The position numbers and the translations under genes are program-made. The notes under the pieces are model-generated. The model made no database searches. It was not told the origin of the DNA and saw only the letters and a program-made list of their open reading frames with translations. From JASGDC01 sp047608145 (GTDB lineage Bacteria; Actinomycetota; Actinomycetes; Actinomycetales; Micrococcaceae), in assembly GCA_047608145.1 (NCBI GenBank), contig JASGDC010000027.1, positions 1-22,098 on the forward strand: a DNA stretch of 22,098 bases, given 5' to 3'. This document shows positions 16,029 through 22,098 of the stretch, piece after piece (positions within the stretch are counted from its first letter, which is position 1; every line of letters begins with the position of its first letter).

Positions 16029-17336
16029 ATGCTCTGCATTGTAGACTCTGTATGCGAAACTGTAACCATGACATATTCACCTTTACACCGCATGCTTGGC
16101 TACAGATCTGACCATGGTTTTGATATTGAGTTAATCGAAGCTGCAGTAAATGCAAATATCCGAGAAACCGACGACTTAGACTGGAAGAGCAAAGGATACG
16201 ATTGGTTTGGAAAACCTACTGAAGGCATCAACAATATTAAAAATGATTTAATTAAGGATATTTCTGCTATAGCCAACACAAATGGCGGCCTTATTATACT
16301 TGGTGTTAGAGAAAATGAGAAAGGCACAGTTCTCAAACTAACCCCTGTTACTGGGTTTAACGATGAAACTGAACGAAACTACAGGAAGATTATCGGCAGT
16401 CGGATAAGTCCACCCATACAAAACATTCAGTTCCATCCAATACCTACAAAAGAAGAAGGCTCACAAGTAGTAGTCATAGAAATTCCAAAGAGTCTAGAAG
16501 CGCCTCATATGGCAAATCTATATTCTCAGAGTGGTGGCACCTTCTTCTACAGAAACGGTAGTATGAATACAGTTATTTCTGAGCCTCAATTAGCTGAGAA
16601 ATATAAGAAACGTTTTCAACTTCTGACCCAGCTAGAAGATACACAAACGTCACAATTCGACAAGTTTGTCAACAACAGACTAAAAACAGAAGATACCTGG
16701 CTTATTGCTTCCGTAATGACACGTCAGATTGATAAACCATACAAACCACTAAATGAACAAGATATCAGGCTAATCCTCGTTGGTGCTCAGAGATACTTTG
16801 ACCTTTATATTGGAGAAAACAACAGACATAACATCAGTAACATGATTCAAAGCTCACAAAATAGCGGCGTACCTAGAAGATCGAGAAGGTCACGTGTATT
16901 CAGAAATATTTTTGCAGACGGATTTGAGGAAAAATATTATCTTCGCATCTATGACGACGGATCTATTGAAGCTGGCTTAAAACCTAAATTACTAAACAAG
17001 AGTATAACAGTAGGTACTATTGAGACGTTTGTAGCTTCTATTTATGCTCTAAATCAAGCACTAATAGATTTTCTTAAATTATATTCCTATAGTAGTGTCC
17101 TCGTAGATATCATCAATCCTCTAAAGCAAGAGATAGTTATAAAAAAGCAAAACCAATTCCATCAGAGCTACAATGGCTATACCATAACAGATTTTGAGAC
17201 TTGTGATGCTTTGTTCACTCCAGGTGCAGACGAAATAACGGCAAACTCTGAGATTACAAATTTGGTTTTTGACGTTATAAATCAGTGTGGTTGCGTAGAC
17301 TTAGAGCTTCTCACTGAACTCGAACAAGGCCACTAA
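16029..17336 (+). CDS. Schlafen AlbA_2 domain protein
   Basis: A 435-aa protein with an AlbA_2 (Schlafen-type) domain in its N-terminal part: ETDDLDWK (46-53), KDISAIANTNGGLIILGV (76-93), then VVVIEIPKS..PHM and TFFYRNGSMN, ending near residue 190. In bacteria this domain occurs in putative transcription regulators and nucleic-acid-binding defence proteins; vertebrate Schlafens cut tRNA with a related fold. The rest (about 200-435) is not recognised. The first ATG (16029) has no ribosome binding site; MTYSPLHRMLG (ATG at 16068) is an alternative start, and residues 1-13 may not be native. It is transcribed away from the helicase-methylase operon and could be its regulator or effector; this is inference. 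Confidence 0.8.
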   Translation: MLCIVDSVCETVTMTYSPLHRMLGYRSDHGFDIELIEAAVNANIRETDDLDWKSKGYDWFGKPTEGINNIKNDLIKDISAIANTNGGLIILGVRENEKGTVLKLTPVTGFNDETERNYRKIIGSRISPPIQNIQFHPIPTKEEGSQVVVIEIPKSLEAPHMANLYSQSGGTFFYRNGSMNTVISEPQLAEKYKKRFQLLTQLEDTQTSQFDKFVNNRLKTEDTWLIASVMTRQIDKPYKPLNEQDIRLILVGAQRYFDLYIGENNRHNISNMIQSSQNSGVPRRSRRSRVFRNIFADGFEEKYYLRIYDDGSIEAGLKPKLLNKSITVGTIETFVASIYALNQALIDFLKLYSYSSVLVDIINPLKQEIVIKKQNQFHQSYNGYTITDFETCDALFTPGADEITANSEITNLVFDVINQCGCVDLELLTELEQGH

Positions 17337-17365
17337 TAACCACTCTGGGCGTTGACTTAGTTAGA

Positions 17366-17605
17366 ATGAACTTTTTTCTGGTTACCCTACCACTTAAATA
17401 GTCGTGAATGCTGTCATTTGACTCACGTGAGAAAGTACAAGAGTTTGCAGACATCGCTAAGGCAAATGGTGGAAGTTATTACATGTCTAAACCAAACGAA
17501 GGTTTGGACTTCATGTTCGGACTCGAGGTTGAAAACCCAGATGGAAATATACTTGAGCCGATGTGGATGGATATGGGAGCGTTTGCCGAGCAAGAAGCTG
17601 AGTGA
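17366..17605 (+). pseudogene. VOC-family pseudogene with internal deletion
   Basis: The first ATG (17366) reads MNFFLVTLPLK, like the opening beta strand of many VOC proteins, then stops at TAG (17399-17401). At 17408 the frame MLSFDSREKVQEFADIAKANGG begins, continuing to GLDFMFG and NPDGNILEPMWMDM, a classic VOC C-terminus of the EPMWMD type. About half of the expected ~130-140 residues between the two parts are missing, including the first metal-binding half. The C-terminal part is convincing; the N-terminal scrap is shorter and less certain. It belongs to a different VOC subgroup from the pseudogene near 4500. Confidence 0.7.
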
Positions 17606-17666
17606 TAGAGCCTGGAATTAGCTTAGCTAAAAGAATTTACGTTGATATTTAAGGCTTGAAGGACGT

Positions 17667-18863
17667 TTAACTGTGAAACATTCTTCTGATGTTTTGAATG
17701 TCAGCAATTTTATTAAAGACATCAATGATGTCTTTTGCCTGATAATAAACTCCTCTTTTTTCATGCCCCATTTTTTTGAGAATGCCGTAGCCCTGTGCTT
17801 TTTCAAATAGGTTGTTCGCCGCTCTAGTTGTGATACTTAGTCTGGTTGCAACAAGGTCAGAGTTGACCACTGGCTGCTCGACTAGTAGCGGGAGAAGTTT
17901 GTATATAGAAGCTGTTTTAGGTTCGGTTAGCTGTTGTTCCCAATCGATCAAAACGGTTTCAATCTCAATACAGGTCTTCGAGCCAATCATCACAGCTAAT
18001 TCTATTGCCTTAACCAACTGCTCAACCATAGCTATCGGGTCTCCAGCTCTGTAGCTATCTAGAGCAGTGTAATAGTCATTGACATCGTGAAGCAAGCCTG
18101 CAGAGATTGGCAGTGTTGTAGTGCGAAGCACGTCCTCTCCACGTAAAACTTTATGCAAAAGAGTGCGCCCTACTCTGCCATTTCCATCTACAAAAGGGTG
18201 TATTGTCTCGAACTGCGAGTGTATAACGGCAGCCTTAACAATAGCGTTTACATCAGTTCTTTTGGCGTAACTCTCAAAATCTTTAAAGCAGTCTTTAACT
18301 TTATCGTGATGCACAGGAACAAATAAAGCACCAGCTGGACAAAGGTCACTACCACCAATCCAAACTTGCTCATCACGGATAACTTCAGCATAGTCAACAT
18401 TGTTATTACCAAGAAGTGCTTTGTGAATTTTGAGGATATTAGCCACTGATAATCTATCTGGTAGTTTAAGTGCTTCTTGCATTGCAGCAACATTTCCTGC
18501 AACTAATTGTGCATTAGCAGGTGCTTTGTTAGATATTTGAGCCAACGCAATATTCTTCACACTAGAAGTTAAATTCTCAATCTGAGAACTGGCTGCAGAC
18601 TCACTTCTTAGCAGCATAGTAGGAAAACTATATGGCTTTGCCTTCATGGTTGTATCAAACCTAGCAAGGCTTAACAATAAATCTTCTACTCTTAGCTGCA
18701 AATCACGTGGTAGCTCGACATCAAGTGCTGATATTTTAAGTGGAACTGCAGCTTTATATTTGGATTTAATACTTTCTTGCTGGCGCTTAGTAAGCATATC
18801 TTTTGGATAGTTGCTAACCCATTTATGTGTTTCATGCCCGATTGGTGGCCATTGATGCTGCAT
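17667..18863 (-). CDS. Fic family protein (predicted AMP transferase), class II
   Basis: A 398-aa protein with the canonical Fic motif HPFVDGNGRVGR at residues 222-233; H222 is the catalytic base and DGNGR binds the nucleotide phosphates. The flap FVPVHHDKV lies at 181-189. An inhibitory helix SSQIEN (92-97, pattern S/T-x3-E-N) lies N-terminal to the core, marking a self-inhibited class II Fic enzyme. A winged-helix-like C-terminus (NSDLVATRLSITTRAANNLFEKA) suggests DNA binding or autoregulation. Fic enzymes usually transfer AMP to protein hydroxyls. A good ribosome binding site, GAGGTGG, precedes the ATG. It is convergent with the AlbA_2 gene and has no small antitoxin beside it, as expected when the inhibitory helix is in the same chain. 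Confidence 0.93.
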   Translation of the reverse strand: MQHQWPPIGHETHKWVSNYPKDMLTKRQQESIKSKYKAAVPLKISALDVELPRDLQLRVEDLLLSLARFDTTMKAKPYSFPTMLLRSESAASSQIENLTSSVKNIALAQISNKAPANAQLVAGNVAAMQEALKLPDRLSVANILKIHKALLGNNNVDYAEVIRDEQVWIGGSDLCPAGALFVPVHHDKVKDCFKDFESYAKRTDVNAIVKAAVIHSQFETIHPFVDGNGRVGRTLLHKVLRGEDVLRTTTLPISAGLLHDVNDYYTALDSYRAGDPIAMVEQLVKAIELAVMIGSKTCIEIETVLIDWEQQLTEPKTASIYKLLPLLVEQPVVNSDLVATRLSITTRAANNLFEKAQGYGILKKMGHEKRGVYYQAKDIIDVFNKIADIQNIRRMFHS

Positions 18864-18879
18864 GTATCCACCTCAAATA

Positions 18880-18892
18880 TTCCTTAAAGGAA
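18880..18892. promoter_or_regulatory. Perfect palindrome in the Fic gene leader
   Basis: TTCCTTAAAGGAA is a perfect 13-bp palindrome centred 23 bp upstream of the Fic ATG, just before its ribosome binding site. Half-site-like sequences (TACTTCC, AGAAGTAAAGGAAT) recur within the next 60 bp. It may be an operator for the Fic protein's own winged-helix domain. The gap 18864-19013 holds no gene. Confidence 0.35.
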
Positions 18893-19013
18893 GTCTAACA
18901 CATTTTACTTCCTATAAATCAAATTAAAAGAAGTAAAGGAATAAAATGCCCATAAATTTTGAGTGTCAATGGTTAAAAGAAAAGGAATATAAAATATCTA
19001 AATATTATCTGAA

Positions 19014-20015
19014 CTAGTTATCCATGATTTTGGTGTAATCGAAAATACTAACTGCTTTTAGCCATTCATCGTATGATATTTCTTGGGTAACTCTTTTATT
19101 TAGTAACTCAATAGCTGGTGTCGTAATCTTTTCATGGTTTGAGCTAATACGTTGTTGTAGTAGCGGAATACTGTGCAGTGATTCGATTGTTTGTTTTATG
19201 GTAGTTTCAATTTCGGTTACTGAGAGGTCTTTTTCATCCCCAAGTAGTTCACCAGCACGTTTATTACGGCTGCCTGGCGCATGCGAAGTGGTAAGTAAAT
19301 CACCGATTCCAGCTACGTCCATGAAAGATTGGGTATGGATATCAAACATTTTTGCGTATTTAAACATCTCATAGTAGATACTACTAGCATAGGAACCTGC
19401 AGTATTCAGACTACCTGTAGCTTTATTACAAGCATGGAAAGCTAAGGTGGCAATATTTTTAGAAATTGCTGCAAATTCAACGCCGTGAGGATCAATACTT
19501 GAGCCACAACTTATCGAATCGCTTCTTAGGATATTAGTGACTGTATTACTAACTTTTAAGTTCTCTGCAGCAGCGACAAGTCTAGTCCGATGATGAATCA
19601 TCTCATTGGCTAGCGAAGGCCCACTAACTACAGCACAGTTATCAGAGCCAAAGGTTTGAACTAGTATTTCAAATGGTGTTGCACCATTAGGGTCAGTTAA
19701 ACCTTTACTAAGTGAGATGTAGGTGCGTGATTTATCTGAATCCTGACGTTGCCGTAATATCTCGATAACTTCTGGACAATCTGTACTTGCTAATGCCAAA
19801 AAGATGTGTGAGCCAAGTGTGACATCATCAAGAGCACCTAGTTGAAGATTCTTTGGTCGATCTGATAATCGCTCTTGTAGTTTAGGTAATCGTGAGCTAG
19901 AACGAGTGACTAGAGTTGTTGGCGTACCATTACGACTAATAATCTCAGCTAGTGTGCTGCCAAATTTACCTGTGCCAATGATAGTGACTGCTATCTCCTG
20001 CTTCGTAGCATCCAT
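19014..20015 (-). CDS. GpsA-like NAD(P)-dependent glycerol-3-phosphate dehydrogenase paralogue
   Basis: A 333-aa protein with the fold and length of GpsA, which interconverts dihydroxyacetone phosphate and glycerol-3-phosphate. Visible motifs: the Rossmann loop GTGKFG (14-19), SLSKGL (101-106), SGPSLANEM (131-139), SKNIAT with the likely catalytic lysine (185-190), AGIGDLLTT (235-243) and SRNKR (249-253). Several family positions differ (SLANE for SFAxE, GIGDLLTTSHAPGSR for GLGDLxLT), so it may be a specialised paralogue acting on another phosphorylated hydroxy or keto compound. It is the last gene of a tight operon, 15 bp after the ATP-grasp gene, with AGGTG before the ATG. Confidence 0.8.
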   Translation of the reverse strand: MDATKQEIAVTIIGTGKFGSTLAEIISRNGTPTTLVTRSSSRLPKLQERLSDRPKNLQLGALDDVTLGSHIFLALASTDCPEVIEILRQRQDSDKSRTYISLSKGLTDPNGATPFEILVQTFGSDNCAVVSGPSLANEMIHHRTRLVAAAENLKVSNTVTNILRSDSISCGSSIDPHGVEFAAISKNIATLAFHACNKATGSLNTAGSYASSIYYEMFKYAKMFDIHTQSFMDVAGIGDLLTTSHAPGSRNKRAGELLGDEKDLSVTEIETTIKQTIESLHSIPLLQQRISSNHEKITTPAIELLNKRVTQEISYDEWLKAVSIFDYTKIMDN

Positions 20016-20030
20016 ATTTCACCTAGTAAA

Positions 20031-21209
20031 TTATTTGTAAATTGGATTAATCATTGAAGCAGCTGCTTCTGCCCTATTTCTAGCTTCAAGGGTAGTTTCA
20101 GCTTCTGTCCATACTGAAACATAGCGTGCTTTGGCATCTTTAATATCCTTGATTACCATGCCACCATTTTTTGTTCTATCTCTAATTCCTAAGAAACCAG
20201 GGATTTCTCGTGCTAGTTCTACTCCTGTGATACCAATGATTGTGCCAGTCTTTTCAGCTTGTATTGGTACTTCTGAAGCACCTTTTTTGATTTCTGGAAG
20301 CTGGATTTCTTTGCCTAAATACGCAGCTAATACATTAGCCCAAATGTTAGTGTCATACGCAATAGACATAAGTCCTGCTAAGTTCATGCCACCTAGTCGT
20401 GGGTTAATTTCAATTAGGCGTGGTCCATTTTTTGTAAGCATATATTCAATGTGCGCAGCACCATTATCTAATTCAATTTCATTAAGAATGGCATTAATTT
20501 GATCCATTGCTGATTTTTCAAATTCACTATCAATATTTGTAGGAAAGCTAATAGATTTTCCAATGAAGTAAGGTAATCTACCCATAGTTCGATCAGATAT
20601 CCCAAGTAAATGAGTTTTGCCTTGAGTTCTTAACACCTCAAAGCTAATTAGCTGACCGATTAAAAATTCTTCAAATAGATAGGTTTGATCTGAGCTAAGT
20701 TCTTTAGCGTTTCCTTTATTAATAATTAGAGAAACACCTACGCTACCAGCCCCACTGGTTGGTTTTGCGACTGCAGGAAAGAAGTCTAAATCAGCAGCTT
20801 TACCTACAAAGAATTTAGGCTTAGGTAACTGCAATTTTTGAGTTACTTTTCGTTGCTCTTCTTTATCGTATAAAGCTAAAATATTTTTTGCTGGATTCCA
20901 GTTAATTCCCTGCTGCTTTGCTTCAGCCAATGCAGGGAAAAATGCCTCGATAGGGCAAATCCAAGTTTCATTTGTGATATCTAGTTCATCAGCTTTTTTG
21001 ACGATGCTTTGGGAATCTTCAGTTTCTACTTTAACGATGGTTAAGTTAGTTGGTGGATTTTTTAATAAGTCAAAGTTTGCATCAAACTCATAACGGTTGA
21101 TGTCTCTAGTTAAGAAATATACTTGTTCAGTCTCTTTTAATGCATATTTAACTAAACCTAAACCTAAGCCACTAGTGAGTGCTTCGACTATTACTAACTT
21201 CATTTTCAT
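20031..21209 (-). CDS. ATP-grasp domain ligase
   Basis: A 392-aa ATP-grasp enzyme, likely joining a carboxylate to an amine through an acyl phosphate, as in L-amino-acid ligases and carnosine synthase-like proteins. K149 in FPAVAKP and the glycine-rich loop TSGAGSVGVSL (151-161) bind ATP, LFEEFLIG (178-185) contacts the adenine, and HIEYML (253-258) with RLIEINPRLGG (264-274) holds the magnesium ligands E255, E267 and N269. The C-terminal domain resembles that of small-molecule ligases. The second Met (ATG at 21201-21203) is probably the true start, since AAGG lies 7 nt before it and only 2 nt before the first. It is 16 bp downstream of the SDR gene and 15 bp upstream of the GpsA-like gene. 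The substrate is unknown. Confidence 0.87.
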   Translation of the reverse strand: MKMKLVIVEALTSGLGLGLVKYALKETEQVYFLTRDINRYEFDANFDLLKNPPTNLTIVKVETEDSQSIVKKADELDITNETWICPIEAFFPALAEAKQQGINWNPAKNILALYDKEEQRKVTQKLQLPKPKFFVGKAADLDFFPAVAKPTSGAGSVGVSLIINKGNAKELSSDQTYLFEEFLIGQLISFEVLRTQGKTHLLGISDRTMGRLPYFIGKSISFPTNIDSEFEKSAMDQINAILNEIELDNGAAHIEYMLTKNGPRLIEINPRLGGMNLAGLMSIAYDTNIWANVLAAYLGKEIQLPEIKKGASEVPIQAEKTGTIIGITGVELAREIPGFLGIRDRTKNGGMVIKDIKDAKARYVSVWTEAETTLEARNRAEAAASMINPIYK

Positions 21210-21225
21210 ACCTTAATTAGTGTTT

Positions 21226-21957
21226 CTATTTTTTTATTCTAAGCCATTCATCAAGAGCCGGTCTAATTAAAACAGTTTCTTGATCAGGTAAAATGCTACC
21301 ATCAAACAGTGCTTTCCCAAATCTATTTGGCAATGGCATCTCAATTATTTTAAATGACTTAGCTTTTACTTTAGCTATGCTATCTAATACTTTTGCCATT
21401 TTCATTTGTTCAAGACCAGCAATAGTAGCTATGTCTCTTTGTGGGCCTGCTTCAACAAGTTTTAAGAGCTGTTTAGCAACTGTCTGTGCTGCAATTGGCT
21501 GAGAAACCATTTTAGGAATAATCTTAAAATTCCCAATATTTACTAAGTTTTGCTCTGCAAATTCAAAGAACTGGGTTGTACATAAGATGGACCAAGGTAT
21601 TTCGCCCTTAGCTACAAGCTCTTCTTGCAAAGCTTTTCCAGCATAGTAACCATAAGGAGCTTTCGAAGCCCCAACAATTGAAAGGGCAATATGATGTTTC
21701 ACTCCTGCAGCAGCTTCTGCTTTTAATAGATTACTAGTAGTTTTTTCAAAGAAAGTCTTGGCTTTTTGGGACGAAATAGTTTTGGTGCCAGATACATCAA
21801 TTACCGCATCAACTCCGCTTAAGTTAATATTTGTATCATTAGTTAAATCTACTCCTTGAGAGCGTGATAAACTAAGCACTTCATATCCAGCAGCATTGGC
21901 AAGTTCTACTACGTACTTACCCACTACTCCAGTACCACCAGCAACTGCAATTTTCAT
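21226..21957 (-). CDS. Atypical short-chain dehydrogenase/reductase (NAD(P)H-binding, NmrA-like)
   Basis: A 243-aa protein with an N-terminal Rossmann motif GGTGVVG (7-13), D54 in VDAVIDVSG, S93 and a Y104-x3-K108 pair (YYAGK) in the order typical of atypical or extended SDR proteins. The C-terminal half is like NmrA or SDR_a5-type NAD(P)H-binding proteins, some of which are enzymes and others redox sensors. It is the first gene of the three-gene operon, with GGGAA 5 nt before the ATG. With a dehydrogenase and a ligase downstream, an oxidoreductase step in the same pathway is plausible. The intergenic stretch upstream (21958-22011) is short, so transcription may begin in the partial gene at the right edge. 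Confidence 0.85.
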   Translation of the reverse strand: MKIAVAGGTGVVGKYVVELANAAGYEVLSLSRSQGVDLTNDTNINLSGVDAVIDVSGTKTISSQKAKTFFEKTTSNLLKAEAAAGVKHHIALSIVGASKAPYGYYAGKALQEELVAKGEIPWSILCTTQFFEFAEQNLVNIGNFKIIPKMVSQPIAAQTVAKQLLKLVEAGPQRDIATIAGLEQMKMAKVLDSIAKVKAKSFKIIEMPLPNRFGKALFDGSILPDQETVLIRPALDEWLRIKK

Positions 21958-22011
21958 TTATTTCCCTAACATTAGACTTATAGGCCATAATGTGTTGTTG
22001 GTTCGAGTGTG

Positions 22012-22098
22012 TTACTCGGTTGTGTTGGCCCAGATTGCACCTCCTTTGTATCTGATTGTTTGGTATGATTTGTCGATTTCTTTTGGCCCTATTTGTTC
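22012..22098 (-). CDS. C-terminal end of a gene entering from the right edge
   Basis: One minus-strand frame is open from the edge for 28 codons to TAA at 22012-22014, ending in ...IRYKGGAIWANTTE. The composition looks coding but I do not recognise the family. If real, it lies 54 bp upstream of the SDR gene in the same orientation and may belong to its operon. A small hairpin (CGAGT 22004-22008, ACTCG 22014-22018) surrounds the stop without a T tract. A second frame is also open here, so the reading is uncertain. Confidence 0.4.
   Translation of the reverse strand, partial: EQIGPKEIDKSYQTIRYKGGAIWANTTE

Noticed and set aside
17418..17621. 67-aa open frame overlapping the VOC fragment in another frame
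   Set aside because: The overlapping frame has the VOC signature EPMWMDM; this one is only its shadow.
21991..22020. GGTTCGAGT and a small hairpin, suggesting a tRNA T arm
   Set aside because: No anticodon or acceptor stems can be built around it.
22040..22049. GCACCTCCTTT, resembling the 3' end of 16S rRNA
   Set aside because: The flanking sequence does not match 16S rRNA; on the minus strand it is a GGAGG-like stretch inside an apparent coding end.

Overview
The window looks like a chromosomal segment of a low-GC (AT-rich by eye) bacterium, most likely an actinomycete. This inference rests on an actinobacterial-type class Ib ribonucleotide reductase operon (NrdF ending in an acidic DEDWDF tail, NrdE opening resembling the mycobacterial/corynebacterial protein), a GPP34-family protein, and short repeats like the ends of actinobacterial IS481-type elements. 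The genus cannot be named from this sequence.

Layout. Positions 1-4260 hold the core operon nrdH-nrdI-nrdE-nrdF on the minus strand, with two NrdR boxes overlapping its promoter and a strong terminator after nrdF. Left of that terminator are a 14-bp direct repeat, a 10-base C tract (G on the minus strand) inside a possible promoter, and perhaps the first codons of another minus-strand gene.

Positions 4400-7100 are a gene graveyard: a VOC-family pseudogene with an internal stop, an intact aldo/keto reductase, a promoter with a hairpin, a C-terminal scrap resembling an Abi-family abortive infection protein, a flavoprotein pseudogene with a stop in its FAD-binding motif, and a frameshifted UvrA-like ABC ATPase remnant. 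A two-gene plus-strand operon (GPP34-like protein and GNAT acetyltransferase) follows.

Positions 8450-18900 form an apparent defence island. Two large overlapping minus-strand genes encode a 1366-aa protein (single-motif PLD nuclease domain fused to an SNF2/SF2 helicase) and an 1111-aa Eco57I/PglX-type adenine-specific DNA methyltransferase. Divergent from them is a gene with a Schlafen AlbA_2 domain, and beyond it a second decayed VOC gene and a Fic protein with both catalytic and inhibitory motifs. The helicase-methylase pair is reminiscent of the drmD-drmMI part of class 1 DISARM, but drmA, drmB and drmC are absent. It may be a compact nuclease-helicase-methylase system with an AlbA_2 partner, and it is the best candidate here for an under-described system.

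Positions 19014-21957 hold a three-gene minus-strand operon: atypical SDR, ATP-grasp ligase and GpsA-like dehydrogenase. It looks like a small uncharacterised metabolite pathway. At the right edge is the C-terminal end of another minus-strand gene. I saw no tRNA, rRNA, CRISPR array or intact transposase.
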